A stretch of 64,000 nucleotides of DNA from Pseudoalteromonas sp. 0303 (GCF_013349995.1 NZ_JABVXF010000007.1:62001-126000), one strand, 5' to 3'; shown: positions 35,995 to 46,254, counted from the first letter of the stretch. Program-made: numbers and translations. Notes: generated by a model not told the origin, from the sequence alone.

Positions 35995-36353
35995 GGGGCT
36001 GATTAGGATTCGACGGAATTCAAGACGCCCGAGGTGCATGTCGAGGTGCGGTTGGCCTCGTAAAAAAGCCGCAATTTAAAGTAATCGCAAACGACGATAA
36101 CTACGCTCTAGCGGCATAATAGCCCGCTAGCACTTCTCCGGTGTATGTCTGTGGACCCGGTTCTGAAGTGTCACCCTACACGGACTCGCTACGGAAACCC
36201 TGGCCGGGGTTGAAGGGCTAAAACTAAGCGGCCTCGCCTTTGCAGATCGTGTTCGTCCGAGCTGTATAAGGTTAACTAAAAGACGATACTAAGCATGTAG
36301 TACCAAAGGTCGAGGCTTTTCGGACGGGGGTTCAAATCCCCCCAGCTCCACCA
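35995..36353 (+). ncRNA. ssrA: transfer-messenger RNA (tmRNA)
   Basis: Single-piece tmRNA of about 359 bases. The 5' end GGGGCTGATTAGGATTCGACGG pairs with the 3' end CCAGCTCC followed by an encoded ACCA, and the T-arm GGGGGTTCAAATCCCCC is present. The tag reading frame starts at the resume codon GCA 36087 and encodes ANDDNYALAA, ending with TAA at 36117-36119 and a second stop TAG. Rescues stalled ribosomes with SmpB. No integrase or att duplication is visible at its 3' end. Confidence 0.97.
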
Positions 36354-36359
36354 AATATG

Positions 36360-36391
36360 AAAAAGGCTGCTCTCAGAGCGGCCTTTTTTAT
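36360..36391 (+). terminator. intrinsic terminator of ssrA
   Basis: AAAAAGGC-x-GCTC-tca-GAGC-x-GCCTTTTTT hairpin directly after the tmRNA 3' end. Confidence 0.85.
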
Positions 36392-36439
36392 TGCCAAAAC
36401 TTTTTCTAAAACTCCCCGAAATAAGTCCAGAATCTATAA

Positions 36440-37156
36440 TCAAACAACCAACTGAACGGCATCAATAATCGGTTTGTTTTCAATATCGATGGTGTCGATG
36501 ATGTGTTTGTGTAGGCGCTTTTTATGCTCGGCGAAAATCGCGCGTTTTTTATCGAATTGGCTGGCAAATTCGAGGGCGGTATTAAATAAAGCTTCGTTGT
36601 TTGGGCAGGCTTGTTCAATAACATGATCCGTAGCAAGTTCGCCTGCGGTAACGCGACGGCCAGTTAGCATCATTTCGTTAAAACGATAGTCTGGAATGGC
36701 TTTTTTAATGAAAGCGAGCATGCCCGGTAAAAACGGGATTGATAAGTCCACTTCGGGGAAGCAGAAGAAACCACGATCGCTTTGCATAAACCTAAAATCA
36801 CAAGCGCACGATAAAATGGCGCCATTACCAAAAGCGTGGCCATTAATTGCTGCAATTACTGGCATTGGGAAGAGTAATAGGCGTTTAAATACCGCATCCA
36901 TCGAGTGCATAAAGCCACTTACTTCAGCAAATTTTTGTGCTTTTAATGCAGGCATAAGCCAATCGGTATCTATGCCCAAGCTCCATGACTTTTCGCTGCT
37001 TGAAGTGATCACCAGTGCTTTGTGTTCAGGGTTATGTTCGATTTCGTCAAGGCAATTTAAAAAAGCCTCTGCAAAAGCAGGGTTATGGCGATTTTCAGCT
37101 GTTGTCATAGTTAAGATAGCAACAGATCCTTGTGTACTTACATTCATCAGTGTCAT
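36440..37156 (-). CDS. enoyl-CoA hydratase/isomerase family protein
   Basis: 238-residue crotonase-fold protein. Conserved: N-terminal TMTTAENRHNPAFAEAFLNCLDEIE, oxyanion-hole regions SLGIDTDWL and GHAFGNGAILSCACDFRFM, and PEVDLSIPFLPGM. It lacks a clear pair of catalytic glutamates (the second position is E-V-D), so it may be an isomerase or an acyl-CoA-processing relative rather than a classical FadB-type hydratase. A FadR-like site lies upstream. Monocistronic. Confidence 0.82.
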   Translation of the reverse strand: MTLMNVSTQGSVAILTMTTAENRHNPAFAEAFLNCLDEIEHNPEHKALVITSSSEKSWSLGIDTDWLMPALKAQKFAEVSGFMHSMDAVFKRLLLFPMPVIAAINGHAFGNGAILSCACDFRFMQSDRGFFCFPEVDLSIPFLPGMLAFIKKAIPDYRFNEMMLTGRRVTAGELATDHVIEQACPNNEALFNTALEFASQFDKKRAIFAEHKKRLHKHIIDTIDIENKPIIDAVQLVV

Positions 37157-37221
37157 GCTGTGCCTTCAATTTTATTGTGTTGTGGGCATAGTTATAACCC
37201 ATAGGTTTAACAAAAGAAACC

Positions 37222-37238
37222 ATAAGTCTGACCAGTTG
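37222..37238. promoter_or_regulatory. candidate FadR-like operator
   Basis: ATAAGTC-T-GACCAGTT resembles the FadR operator (AACTGGTCnGACCtGTT reading either strand): the GACCAGTT half is intact, the other half keeps AGTC. It lies about 70 bases before the enoyl-CoA hydratase start. Tentative. Confidence 0.35.
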
Positions 37239-37361
37239 TGAATTTAGGGGCACTTCTCTTTTGGTTGATATGGTCTTTTAGTCGAAACTAATTTCCAATA
37301 TGTCGCTAATAGTGGTGAGTCATGGTAGCGTTAGCTCAAACACACTATTTTAAGCGTAACA

Positions 37362-38135
37362 ATGGATTTGATCAGTTGGCAGTTTTTGGGTGGAGATTTA
37401 TTAAGTCCGATCAGCACAATCATGCTCATTGTGGTTGCGGGCTTTACTTCAATGATTTCAGCGGCTTTTGGTGCGGGTGGCGGCTTAATGCTGCTGGTGA
37501 TCATGGCATCTATGCTTCCTATGAGTGTGGTTATTCCTGTCCATGGGTTAGTGCAGTTAGGCTCTAACGCAAACCGCTTTTTGTTCACGTTTAAACATAT
37601 TGATGGTGCTATGTTTGTGTACTTCTCTTTAGGGGGAGTCATCGGAGCATTGGTTGCCTCAACGATTGTCACATCAATTCCCCTTGAATTAATGAAAATA
37701 GTGGTCGCTGCCTTTGTGCTCTATTTACTGTGGGGTGTGACGCCAAAGCTCAGAGAAACCTCAAAGTTATGGCGTGTTCTCGCTGGGCTTTGGACCACGT
37801 TTATCTCGATGTTTGTGGGGGCAAGCGGGCCTTTGGTTGGCAGCTGCTTATATGTGAATAATTATAATAAGCTTAAATTTACCGCCACATTTTCAAGCTG
37901 CATGACAGTACAACATACCTTAAAAGCGATTTTATATGGGGCTGTGGGCTTTGCATTTTGGCAGTGGTTGCCGCTGGTTATGCTCATGATATTGAGCGGT
38001 GCTTTAGGCACTTGGCTTGGCCTTAAGTTACTGCACCGCATTTCGTCAGATAAATTTAAAAAGATTTTTCGTTTAGTGTTAACGGTGCTTTCCCTGCAAC
38101 TTGCGTGGCAGGGAATTATGGCTTTTAGTATTTGA
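37362..38135 (+). CDS. TauE/SafE family permease
   Basis: 257-residue inner-membrane protein with about eight helices as two TauE repeats: the first contains [20 protein letters not shown], the second [17 protein letters not shown], the typical G-x-G-G-G and G-x-x-G motifs. Family members export sulfite, sulfoacetate or organosulfonates; substrate here is open. ATG at 37362. Its 3' end overlaps the convergent chemoreceptor gene by 11 bases. Confidence 0.85.
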   Translation: MDLISWQFLGGDLLSPISTIMLIVVAGFTSMISAAFGAGGGLMLLVIMASMLPMSVVIPVHGLVQLGSNANRFLFTFKHIDGAMFVYFSLGGVIGALVASTIVTSIPLELMKIVVAAFVLYLLWGVTPKLRETSKLWRVLAGLWTTFISMFVGASGPLVGSCLYVNNYNKLKFTATFSSCMTVQHTLKAILYGAVGFAFWQWLPLVMLMILSGALGTWLGLKLLHRISSDKFKKIFRLVLTVLSLQLAWQGIMAFSI

Positions 38136-39603
38136 ACAAACCCAATTTAGCAACGATGCCGCGTTCTAATTCATTGAGTTGGCCTATGGTGTTATCGAGG
38201 TGCTGAGCTTCTTGCGATAGGCTCTTAGCGCCTTGGTTAATAAGCTGCATGGTATTTAAGATATCAGCGGTCACACTGGTTTGCTCTTCAGAACTTGCTG
38301 CAACGCTCTCGTTCATTTGATTAATGGTATTGATTTGTTTAGCAATATCTTTAAACACTGCTTGGCTTTTTTGATTCGCTTGGCTCACTTTATCACTGAG
38401 TGATTTACTTTGCTCCGTTGCCGTTACGCAGTCAGAGGTATTGTTGTGTAGCGATACAATAATCGACTCAATCTCAGACGTTGAATCATAGGTTTTACTA
38501 GCAAGCGCTCTTACTTCATCGGCTACCACAGCAAAGCCACGACCAGATTCACCTGCACGAGCCGCTTCAATAGCAGCATTTAGAGCCAGTAAATTGGTTT
38601 GCTCGGCAATACTTTTTATAACATCGAGCACTTGGCTAATTTCATTACTACTGGCGTTTAGTTGTTTAACTACGTTTGATGTGTGGTCGAGCTGTGCAGC
38701 TAACTCATCCACCATGTTGCCATTGGCATTCATATTTTGTTCGCCTTGTTGGCACAAGCGGTGTACGTCGGTTGTTTGCTGCGCGGTTTGATTAGCTCCT
38801 TGCGCAATCTCTTTGGTTGCTTCACTTAACTGACTAAGCGCATTGGTTGCAGAATCAGTGCGGTTATATTCAAGCTCGGCTTCGTTTTTAGAGCGCACAG
38901 ATGCTTCGTTTACTGTGCTGGCTATCATTTCAAGCTCACTGGCTGTGCTGCCTAGCTCTGTGATGATTTCTTGTACTTGCGCTATAAAGCGATTGAAACC
39001 ATCAACCAAATAGCCAATTTCATCATTAGATTGATAGCTAATGCGCTTTGTAAGGTCGCCTTCACCTTTGACAATTTCATCAACAAGGCTATTTACGCTA
39101 TCGATTGGTTTTATCACTAACAGTCGCACGATATAAATAATCACCGCACCCAAGGCGATAAATGAGACCAGCAAGGTAATAAACATGGTGCGTGTCGACT
39201 CAGCAATGGTGCTATGCAGTGCTTTTTGTGAGTAACCAATTTTTATGTGACCAATTAAATTATCTAAATAGTGCAAATCAATAGTTTTGCTAACCGATGC
39301 GTTATTGCTTTGTTTAGTGATAGCGGCCAGTGGCTTATTGCGATGATCTGTCACTGAAATGCTATGTACATGTTTGTTTTGCGAAAAGGCTTTAATAATC
39401 TGATTGATTAACGGTTCATCATAAGAGAATACAGGTTCGGCTAAAATAACCTGCATTTGCTCATTAAGGGCCGTGATGTCGTCTTGCCATTGTTGTGTTT
39501 GACTCGACTTTGCCAGCAGGTAGTTTGCACTGATCACGAAGATCACGCTCAGTAAAAGGCACAAAGACAGTGCCAAGGTCATTTTATATTTTAATGATTT
39601 CAT
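38125..39603 (-). CDS. methyl-accepting chemotaxis protein
   Basis: 492-residue transmembrane chemoreceptor. TM1 about 9-30, small periplasmic region about 31-140, TM2 about 141-163, HAMP about 164-216, then a long MA coiled-coil domain with the conserved hairpin tip [38 protein letters not shown] (spread around residues 330-370). It couples ligand sensing to CheA/CheW and flagellar rotation. The periplasmic part is too small for a full Cache domain. It lies 7 bases after a periplasmic binding-protein gene, suggesting they act together. Confidence 0.93.
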   Translation of the reverse strand: MKSLKYKMTLALSLCLLLSVIFVISANYLLAKSSQTQQWQDDITALNEQMQVILAEPVFSYDEPLINQIIKAFSQNKHVHSISVTDHRNKPLAAITKQSNNASVSKTIDLHYLDNLIGHIKIGYSQKALHSTIAESTRTMFITLLVSFIALGAVIIYIVRLLVIKPIDSVNSLVDEIVKGEGDLTKRISYQSNDEIGYLVDGFNRFIAQVQEIITELGSTASELEMIASTVNEASVRSKNEAELEYNRTDSATNALSQLSEATKEIAQGANQTAQQTTDVHRLCQQGEQNMNANGNMVDELAAQLDHTSNVVKQLNASSNEISQVLDVIKSIAEQTNLLALNAAIEAARAGESGRGFAVVADEVRALASKTYDSTSEIESIIVSLHNNTSDCVTATEQSKSLSDKVSQANQKSQAVFKDIAKQINTINQMNESVAASSEEQTSVTADILNTMQLINQGAKSLSQEAQHLDNTIGQLNELERGIVAKLGLFKY

Positions 39604-39610
39604 TGTGCGC

Positions 39611-40447
39611 TCATTGAAATGGGTTAAACCACAAAGGGCTATTTTTATTAGGTGTGTTCGACGATAACGTTGGGTTATCTAGCTCAATTACGCGACGCGA
39701 GCTTAAGTTGGCTTTTGATAAAACCGTTTGTACTTGGCTGTCTGCCAAAAACATGGCGTTAAATGTGCCATCAGCAATCATCTCGTTTAGCGCATCATTT
39801 AGCTGTTTATGCAGCGTGTGGTTGTTTTTGTTGACGAAAAAGTAAAGTGGTGCGGTGTACTTAATGACCAAGTGCGGCTCAACAGTTAGGTTAAGCTCTG
39901 AGTGATTGGCAATTTCATCCCAAGGTTCATTCACCCCACGCGGGAAGTAATCAAAGCGCTCGCCTTCAAGCATTGGGAACAAATTAGGGTATTTTAATGT
40001 AGTAACAACAGGCAGTTGATTTGCTTTTAATATTTTCGTATCTGGCCAGGTTTTACCTTGCCCAGCGGTAAAACGTTTTAAATCTTGTAAGCTAGTTACC
40101 GAGCTAAACAGTTCGCGATTTTGTGCTTTCACAATCGCGACTCGCATGCCAAGTAAGCCACGAAACAAGGGAATATAAACGGCTTGATAATTCTGTTCTA
40201 ACTGAGTTGATGTCATGCTCCACATCACATCCAGCTGGTTGTTTTTTACATCGTTTAAGATACGTGCATTAGAGATATCTTTATTGGTTTCGTAAGGGTG
40301 AATATACTCTAAGCCAGCACGTTCGATGGCGCTGATCAGTAATTTGTGGGGAAGGGAGGTATCGCCACTGTAGCTTTGAACTTTTACCGGTGCGGCAAAA
40401 CAAGCCGACGTAAAAGCAAAGCAAAAAAGTAAAGCAAAATGACGCAT
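39611..40447 (-). CDS. periplasmic solute-binding-like protein
   Basis: 278 residues, signal peptide about 1-18 (cut after SACFA), then a SBP_bac_3-like two-lobe protein ([22 protein letters not shown]..., [54 protein letters not shown]). No ABC permease or ATPase is nearby. With a chemoreceptor starting 7 bases downstream, it may deliver a ligand to that receptor rather than to a transporter. Ligand unknown; the family also includes sensory ectodomains. Confidence 0.78.
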   Translation of the reverse strand: MRHFALLFCFAFTSACFAAPVKVQSYSGDTSLPHKLLISAIERAGLEYIHPYETNKDISNARILNDVKNNQLDVMWSMTSTQLEQNYQAVYIPLFRGLLGMRVAIVKAQNRELFSSVTSLQDLKRFTAGQGKTWPDTKILKANQLPVVTTLKYPNLFPMLEGERFDYFPRGVNEPWDEIANHSELNLTVEPHLVIKYTAPLYFFVNKNNHTLHKQLNDALNEMIADGTFNAMFLADSQVQTVLSKANLSSRRVIELDNPTLSSNTPNKNSPLWFNPFQ

Positions 40448-40530
40448 AAAGCACCTTTGTTATTATTATGTAAACAATAAACTAAAGTGCTTTACGCGCT
40501 TTCTCAATCTTATTTCTTATGCATACGTAT

Positions 40531-41166
40531 TCAATTGCTTAGTAGGCTGTCGATTGACTTATCACCATTAAACAATTCAAACACTTGCGGTTTTTTCGGT
40601 GTATGTTCAGCAAGGTATAGCAGGGTATCTGCCACATCTTCACGGTTGATCACCGCATCTTGGCGTGTTGCAGGGCGTGTGGTGGTTAAAAACCCCTTTG
40701 CTGCATCATTTAATAGCGTGCCAGGTCTGACAATGCTGTAATTTAATTCGCTATTGATTAAATATTGGTCAGCCATGTGCTTTGCAACTAAATATGGTTT
40801 GATACTGCTTTCAATGTTGTCTGGGGCATCAGCACCGATTGAGCTCACCATTATAAAGTGCTTAACCTTGGCATCTACCGCATAATTAATCGCTTTAACT
40901 GCGGCCCACAAATCTATCAGTAAGGTTTTATCAGCACCCGTTGCGCCGCCGGAGCCCGCGCTAAAAATCACGTGTTCAACACCCTCGAAGGCACGACTAA
41001 AATCGTTTTCGAGGTCTTGCTCTACAATCGTTAAATTATTACTTTCAAGCGCAGTCAGTTTGCTTTTGTCTCTAACCAGAGCCACTACGTCATGGCCACT
41101 TGCCAGCATTTTTTCGGTGGTCATTTTACCTATTTGGCCCGTTGCGCCAATGATTAAGGTCTTCAT
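40531..41166 (-). CDS. NAD(P)-binding protein of the atypical SDR/NmrA type
   Basis: 211-residue Rossmann-fold protein: MKTLIIGATGQIGKMTTEKMLASGHDVVALVRDKSKL holds the GxxGxxG loop and an arginine for NADP+. Further family marks are VIFSAGSGG, HFIMVSSIGAD and the C-terminal RPGTL. It lacks the YxxxK catalytic pair of classical SDRs. Likely an NAD(P)H-binding redox sensor or reductase of the YwnB/CsaA-like group. Monocistronic. Confidence 0.82.
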   Translation of the reverse strand: MKTLIIGATGQIGKMTTEKMLASGHDVVALVRDKSKLTALESNNLTIVEQDLENDFSRAFEGVEHVIFSAGSGGATGADKTLLIDLWAAVKAINYAVDAKVKHFIMVSSIGADAPDNIESSIKPYLVAKHMADQYLINSELNYSIVRPGTLLNDAAKGFLTTTRPATRQDAVINREDVADTLLYLAEHTPKKPQVFELFNGDKSIDSLLSN

Positions 41167-41308
41167 ATCAAACTCCTTCTAATTGCTGTGTAACTAAAGA
41201 CCTTGGGGTGTGGATTTATTTTTAAAGGGGTACAAGCAAACTTTGAATAAAAAAGTATTATTTGGCATAGTATTGAATCAGGTACAAAATCAATTAAAAG
41301 GACTTAAA

Positions 41309-42766
41309 GTGAAAATATTTATTAAACTTTTGGTGTTAGTAACATTGGTATTTTGCAATGCAGTATCTGCTAATCAATGGCTATCGCCTTATCCAAATAG
41401 TGACGTTGAAAAGTCGGTTAAACTCAGTGGCGAACAGACACAATTACTGAGCCAGTTTGATGACAGTAAAAAGTCATCAGAACGATTTAGTTACACAGAC
41501 TTTATTGGCGATGTAAACCACACATTGTACGAAATAAACAATGTTGCCACTCTCAAAGTATTTGAAAACTATAAACAAGCTTTACTCACCGATGGTTTTA
41601 ATATTGTTTACTCTTGCCAGCTAGATGCTTGCGGTGACAGCAGTGATTTTGCAGAGGAAGTTGGTTACTTTCAGCTCTATAATTATCATCGTAAGCCATA
41701 TTATCTGCTTGCCACTAAGGGTGAAAAGCCTGAGTTTGCAGTGTCGTTATTTGTTGGCCAGTACAACAGTAAAACGCGTGTTATGAATAGCTCAATTGCG
41801 ATTAAAGAGCTTGAAACAGGTCTGATAAAAGCCAATACAGCTGCTTTTGCAAAACAGCAATCAAATCCAGTTACCAAAGCACCTAAAGACGATATTCGAG
41901 GCTCAAGCGATCATCCATTACTTAGCCGTTATCCTGGTAGTTTTATTGAAGACTACGAGCAAATTGATTACGAAGAATTTTCACTACCAACAGGAATATT
42001 TAACCGTAAAAACAAAGCGCTACCTGCTGAAGATGTGACAGGCGATATCACTCGTATTACTTATGAAATTAGAAAAGTATCAACCCTTAAGGTTTTTCAT
42101 AACTATGTGTCTGCCTTAACAAAAGAAGGCTTTGAAACGGTATTTAGTTGCGAACGTCAAGCATGTGGTGACGATCGAAAGGCAATACAAGCACTTGGTG
42201 ATCACTTGTCGGTAAAACAAGTTTATAACTATTATCGCCAGCCGCGCTATCAGTTAATGAAAAGCACCATAGAAAATCAAACAACCTATGTCGCATTTTT
42301 TGTTGGGAATTACCAAGGCACTACGCGAGTGCAGCTTGTTATAATTCGAACAGAGCCTTTACAAGGCGATTTAGTTAAAACCAATCCGGACCAAGTGTTA
42401 AAGCAGCTAGAGCAAAAAGGTAAAGCAGCCATTTATGGCATTTACTTTGACCATGATAAATCAGACATTAAGCCAGAGTCAGCAGAGTCATTAAAAGTGA
42501 TTGCGGATGTTTTAAATAAAAATAACAGCTTAAATTTGTACGTTGTTGGTCATACAGATGATAAAGGAAGCCCAGAATATAATTTAGGGCTGTCATCTAA
42601 GCGAGCTAAAGCAGTTGTTAAAGCGCTCGTGAGTCAATACGGCATTAAAGAGTCGCGTTTAATTGGTTATGGTGTAGGCCCTTATGCGCCAGCTGCCAAT
42701 AATAAAAATGATTTGGGTCGTCAGCTAAACAGACGCGTAGAGCTAGTTGAGCGATTAAGTAATTAA
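41309..42766 (+). CDS. OmpA family protein with duplicated DUF4892 module
   Basis: 485 residues from a GTG at 41309, chosen for aaagga 6 bases upstream and an immediate signal peptide (KIFIKLLVLVTLVFCNAVSA). Two repeats of about 120 residues: each has GDV.H/R.TYEI..V.TLKVF.NY..AL...GF..V.SC...ACGD.....F/LQ.YNYHR.P.Y.L.........V.LFVG.Y...TRV. The cysteine pairs (SC...ACGD) are kept in both. A C-terminal OmpA peptidoglycan-binding domain follows (GIYFDHDKSDIKPES, VVGHTDDKGS, NRRVELVE). Probably a periplasmic or outer-membrane-attached wall-binding protein; role unknown. Confidence 0.8.
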   Translation: MKIFIKLLVLVTLVFCNAVSANQWLSPYPNSDVEKSVKLSGEQTQLLSQFDDSKKSSERFSYTDFIGDVNHTLYEINNVATLKVFENYKQALLTDGFNIVYSCQLDACGDSSDFAEEVGYFQLYNYHRKPYYLLATKGEKPEFAVSLFVGQYNSKTRVMNSSIAIKELETGLIKANTAAFAKQQSNPVTKAPKDDIRGSSDHPLLSRYPGSFIEDYEQIDYEEFSLPTGIFNRKNKALPAEDVTGDITRITYEIRKVSTLKVFHNYVSALTKEGFETVFSCERQACGDDRKAIQALGDHLSVKQVYNYYRQPRYQLMKSTIENQTTYVAFFVGNYQGTTRVQLVIIRTEPLQGDLVKTNPDQVLKQLEQKGKAAIYGIYFDHDKSDIKPESAESLKVIADVLNKNNSLNLYVVGHTDDKGSPEYNLGLSSKRAKAVVKALVSQYGIKESRLIGYGVGPYAPAANNKNDLGRQLNRRVELVERLSN

Positions 42767-42771
42767 CAATC

Positions 42772-42799
42772 AAAAGGGGCTTTTTAGCCCCTTTAAATT
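42772..42799. terminator. terminator overlapping the mnmC stop
   Basis: AAAAGGGGCT-ttt-AGCCCCTTTAAATTTTA between converging OmpA-family and mnmC genes; mnmC stop codon at 42793-42795 lies in its downstream arm. Confidence 0.75.
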
Positions 42800-44841
42800 T
42801 TATTACGAATTAGGTCGCGAACAATAAAGCGGGCGGGGTGAATAGCCTGACTCACACGTTCGCTAAATGGCCTTGGTTCATTGTTTAAACAAGCAATTAA
42901 ATGTTCAGCACATAAAGGGGCACTGCACAGGCCTCTTGCACCAAAGCCTGTGAGTACATGCAAGCCTTGCTGAGGTTTCGTTAACGTTTGGTACTGATAA
43001 CGCTTACCTAAGCGTAGATTAGCAAACGCGCTTACATAATCACTTTGTTCAGCCCATTCACCTGCCATAGGTAGATGGTCGATAAAGGTGCACCTTACAG
43101 CTGCTTTTGCCGCTGTTATCTCACCTAAGGTCGTTGCAAACTCGCTGTTTGTGTAAAAACTTAATAGTTGTTCGCGATTGGTGTGGTTGTCTTGCTCTTT
43201 AACTTCACGGCTTTTTGAGTTTTTTTCAAAAGTCGCGCCCATGCAATGATGGCCCTGATATTCAGGAGTAAAATAGCCCTTATGGCAAAGCACGGTCTTT
43301 AGGCGTTTTGACTGCTCGCTTGCTTGCACATGCGAGACTTGGCCGCGCACACCAACAATAGGTAGCGCTTGAGTTTGGCTAAACTGGTCACTGTGTTCAC
43401 CTGCACAATTAATCACATCGCTAAATGGCCCGAAAGTTTGCTCTTTGCTGTGTAGTAACCAGCCATCAGCGGTTTTTTCGAGCTTTTCAATATGGCAATT
43501 AAAGTGACTGTCCATTTTATTATTGGTAGTGGCAGTTAACGAATTTGCCGCATTAAATAGTGCTGTAACCAGGGCTGGTGGATTTACCCAGCCGCCTTTT
43601 GCAAAGAATACACCTGAGTAGCCTGTTTCTACACCGGCAATTTCGTCACCTTCTTCGGCGCTTACATTACGCATTAATTCAACTGGCCAAAGTTCTTTAT
43701 CGGCAAGGTTTTGATGTTTATCAGCTAGGCCTTGTTTAACCGCGTGCTGTAATACACCACACCACTGGTGAGGGTAGTCAAAACCATCATCAAGTAATTG
43801 TTGGTACAGACGCATCGCATATAAAAAACTATGGGCGAACATTTCACTGTGTGGTGAATTTTTCGCTTGTAAATGCGGATACACAGCCCCTTGTACATTG
43901 TGAGAAGCGCCCATGGCAAGCGCTTCGTCTTGGCAAAAAAGCGTGGCTTTTAGGCCTCTTTTTGCCAGTGAATACAGTACACTGCTACTGGCAATACCAC
44001 CGCCAATAACAGCCACATTACTCAGTTCACTTTGCTGATGAGTAAAATAGGCAGGCCCTGATTGTTGAGCATTAGGCTCAGTGAGCTCGCCAATCAGCAT
44101 TTCGCGTTTTTTACCATAGCCTTTTGCTTTACTCATGCTGAAGCCTGCTTCGATTAGCCCTCTTCTTACAAAGCCTGCGGCAGTGAAAGTGGCGAGTGTG
44201 GCATTTGCTCTTGAGATAGCACGCATCTTGTTGAACAAACTCTGTTGCCACATATCTGGGTTTTTACTTGGTGCAAAGCCGTCTAAATACCACGCATCAA
44301 CAACCCCTTCGCTTGGGTAGCTCATGGCGTCAATGCTGTCTTGCACGTCACCAAAGTAAAGGTCGAGTATTAGTTTGCCGCCTGCAAATTCAAGGCGATG
44401 ACAGCCGGCCAAATTAATTGGGTATTGAGTAATTAGTTGCTCACTATACTTGCTTAAACTAGGCCAGGCTTTGAGTGCTTGAGCAAGGTCATCACGCTTA
44501 ATAGGAAATTTTTCAAAAGAGATAAAGTGCAAGCGGGTAACACTTTTTTTACCACTATGGTCGGGTTGATTTTGAACTTCTTGCTCTGCATGCTGCCTAT
44601 CAATGTGAGCAGCAAAGTGCTGCCATGTATTTAAAAAGTTAAGCCCGGTACCAAAGCCTGTTTCAGCAATTGCAAAGTGGTCACGGTCATGATTTTGTAA
44701 TCGTTGCGGGATATGGTTTTGTTGATAAAACACATAATGTGATTCGGCTAAGCCATCGTCATTAGAGAAATAAACATCGTCAAACTGATCGGCGACAGGG
44801 GTACCAAGGTGATTAAAATGAATATGTGCGTTTTTGATCAT
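42793..44841 (-). CDS. mnmC: bifunctional tRNA wobble-uridine modification enzyme MnmC
   Basis: 682-residue two-domain enzyme completing mnm5s2U34 in tRNAs for Lys, Glu and Gln. N-terminal SAM methyltransferase (about 1-250) with ETGFGTGLNFLNTW and DLYFGDVQDSI, DAWYLDGFAPSKNPDMW. C-terminal FAD-dependent oxidoreductase (about 275-640) with VIGGGIASSSVLYSLAKRGL, which removes the carboxymethyl group. Both halves are complete. Divergent from fabB, the conserved gammaproteobacterial arrangement. Confidence 0.96.
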   Translation of the reverse strand: MIKNAHIHFNHLGTPVADQFDDVYFSNDDGLAESHYVFYQQNHIPQRLQNHDRDHFAIAETGFGTGLNFLNTWQHFAAHIDRQHAEQEVQNQPDHSGKKSVTRLHFISFEKFPIKRDDLAQALKAWPSLSKYSEQLITQYPINLAGCHRLEFAGGKLILDLYFGDVQDSIDAMSYPSEGVVDAWYLDGFAPSKNPDMWQQSLFNKMRAISRANATLATFTAAGFVRRGLIEAGFSMSKAKGYGKKREMLIGELTEPNAQQSGPAYFTHQQSELSNVAVIGGGIASSSVLYSLAKRGLKATLFCQDEALAMGASHNVQGAVYPHLQAKNSPHSEMFAHSFLYAMRLYQQLLDDGFDYPHQWCGVLQHAVKQGLADKHQNLADKELWPVELMRNVSAEEGDEIAGVETGYSGVFFAKGGWVNPPALVTALFNAANSLTATTNNKMDSHFNCHIEKLEKTADGWLLHSKEQTFGPFSDVINCAGEHSDQFSQTQALPIVGVRGQVSHVQASEQSKRLKTVLCHKGYFTPEYQGHHCMGATFEKNSKSREVKEQDNHTNREQLLSFYTNSEFATTLGEITAAKAAVRCTFIDHLPMAGEWAEQSDYVSAFANLRLGKRYQYQTLTKPQQGLHVLTGFGARGLCSAPLCAEHLIACLNNEPRPFSERVSQAIHPARFIVRDLIRNKI

Positions 44842-44927
44842 GGTTTAACTAATTAACTACAAACTTTTTTCATTATTTTACGTGTTTTCTTTGAAATAGT
44901 CTGGCGTTATTTATAAGCTAGACATTC

Positions 44928-44945
44928 AGAGTACATGTGTACGCT
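44928..44945. promoter_or_regulatory. FabR-like operator upstream of fabB
   Basis: Palindrome AGAGTACA-TG-TGTACGCT, close to the FabR operator pattern (AGCGTACA/TGTACGCT type) known before fabB and fabA. About 76 bases before the fabB start, a position overlapping its promoter. Confidence 0.65.
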
Positions 44946-45020
44946 AGAAAGCTGACCACTTCGAGAGTAATTTCAGCGTAAAATAGAACACAATTTAGTA
45001 TAGAGCTAAGGTAATTACCC

Positions 45021-46235
45021 ATGAGAAGAGCCGTTATTACGGGCATCGGTGTTGTTTCAAGCATCGGTAACAACAAAGAAGAAGTATTAGAATCATTAAA
45101 ACAAGGCCGTAGTGGTATCGCGTTCAACCAAGAGTTTGCTGACTACAACCTACGTAGTAACGTATCTGGCAAAATCGATATTGATGTTAAAGAGTTTGTT
45201 GATCGTAAAGCAATGCGCTTTATGGGCGATGCAGCGGCATACGCTTATATCTCTATGGCACAAGCGATTGAAGATGCAGGCCTTAGTGAAGATCAAGTTT
45301 CAAACGAGCGCACTGGTTTATTAGTGGGTTCAGGTGGTGGTTCATCTAAGTGGCAAGTTGAAGCCGCTGACATTTTACGTGAAAAAGGCGTAAAACGTGT
45401 TGGTCCTTACATGGTACCACGTACTATGGCGAGTACGACTTCGGCGTGTCTTGCAACACCATTCAAAATCAAAGGTGTTAACTACTCGCTAAGTTCAGCT
45501 TGTGCAACATCTGCACACTGTATCGGTCATGCGGTTGAGCAAATTCAACTAGGTAAGCAAGACGTCATCTTTGCAGGTGGTGGTGAAGAGCTTCACTGGA
45601 CACTCGCAATGGAATTCGATGCAATGGGTGCATTGTCTACTAAGTACAATGAAACACCAGAGAAAGCATCACGTACATACGATGCAAACCGTGACGGTTT
45701 TGTTATCTCTGGCGGTGGCGGTATCGTTGTTGTTGAAGAACTTGAGCATGCACTTGCTCGTGGCGCGCACATTTATGCAGAAATCACTGGTTACGGTGCA
45801 ACGTCTGACGGCTACGACATGGTAGCTCCATCAGGTGAAGGCGCTGTACGTTGTATGAAGCAAGCAATGCAAGATCTTGAAGGCGGTATTGATTACTTAA
45901 ATACTCACGGTACTTCAACACCTGTTGGTGATGTGAAAGAGCTTGGCGCTATTCAAGAAGTATTTGGTGGTAACTCACCAATGATCAGTGCAACCAAAGC
46001 GATGACAGGTCACGCTTTAGGTGCAGCAGGCGTTCATGAAGCAATTTTCTCGCTATTAATGCTTGAGCATAACTTTGTTGCTCCATCTATCAACATTGAT
46101 GAACTAGATGAGCAAGCTGAAGGTCTAAATATTGTAACTGAGCGTAAAGACGTTGAACTAAATACAGTTATGTCTAACAGCTTCGGTTTCGGTGGCACTA
46201 ACGCCACATTAGTAATGAGCAAATATAAAGGTTAA
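45021..46235 (+). CDS. fabB: beta-ketoacyl-ACP synthase I
   Basis: Elongating condensing enzyme of type II fatty acid synthesis, essential for unsaturated fatty acids. 404 residues, [17 protein letters not shown] start. Catalytic cysteine C161 in [12 protein letters not shown], histidines in [10 protein letters not shown] and [12 protein letters not shown], and the C-terminal [10 protein letters not shown]. FabB rather than FabF by length, by the MRRAVITG start and by the mnmC neighbourhood. Likely repressed by FabR through the upstream palindrome. Followed by a terminator. Confidence 0.96.
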   Translation: MRRAVITGIGVVSSIGNNKEEVLESLKQGRSGIAFNQEFADYNLRSNVSGKIDIDVKEFVDRKAMRFMGDAAAYAYISMAQAIEDAGLSEDQVSNERTGLLVGSGGGSSKWQVEAADILREKGVKRVGPYMVPRTMASTTSACLATPFKIKGVNYSLSSACATSAHCIGHAVEQIQLGKQDVIFAGGGEELHWTLAMEFDAMGALSTKYNETPEKASRTYDANRDGFVISGGGGIVVVEELEHALARGAHIYAEITGYGATSDGYDMVAPSGEGAVRCMKQAMQDLEGGIDYLNTHGTSTPVGDVKELGAIQEVFGGNSPMISATKAMTGHALGAAGVHEAIFSLLMLEHNFVAPSINIDELDEQAEGLNIVTERKDVELNTVMSNSFGFGGTNATLVMSKYKG

Positions 46236-46254
46236 ACCTCTCCAGTATTTGCTT

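Noticed and set aside
35995..36440. ssrA 3' end as an integration site of a mobile element
   Set aside because: No integrase, no direct repeat of the tmRNA 3' end and neighbours are ordinary chromosomal genes.
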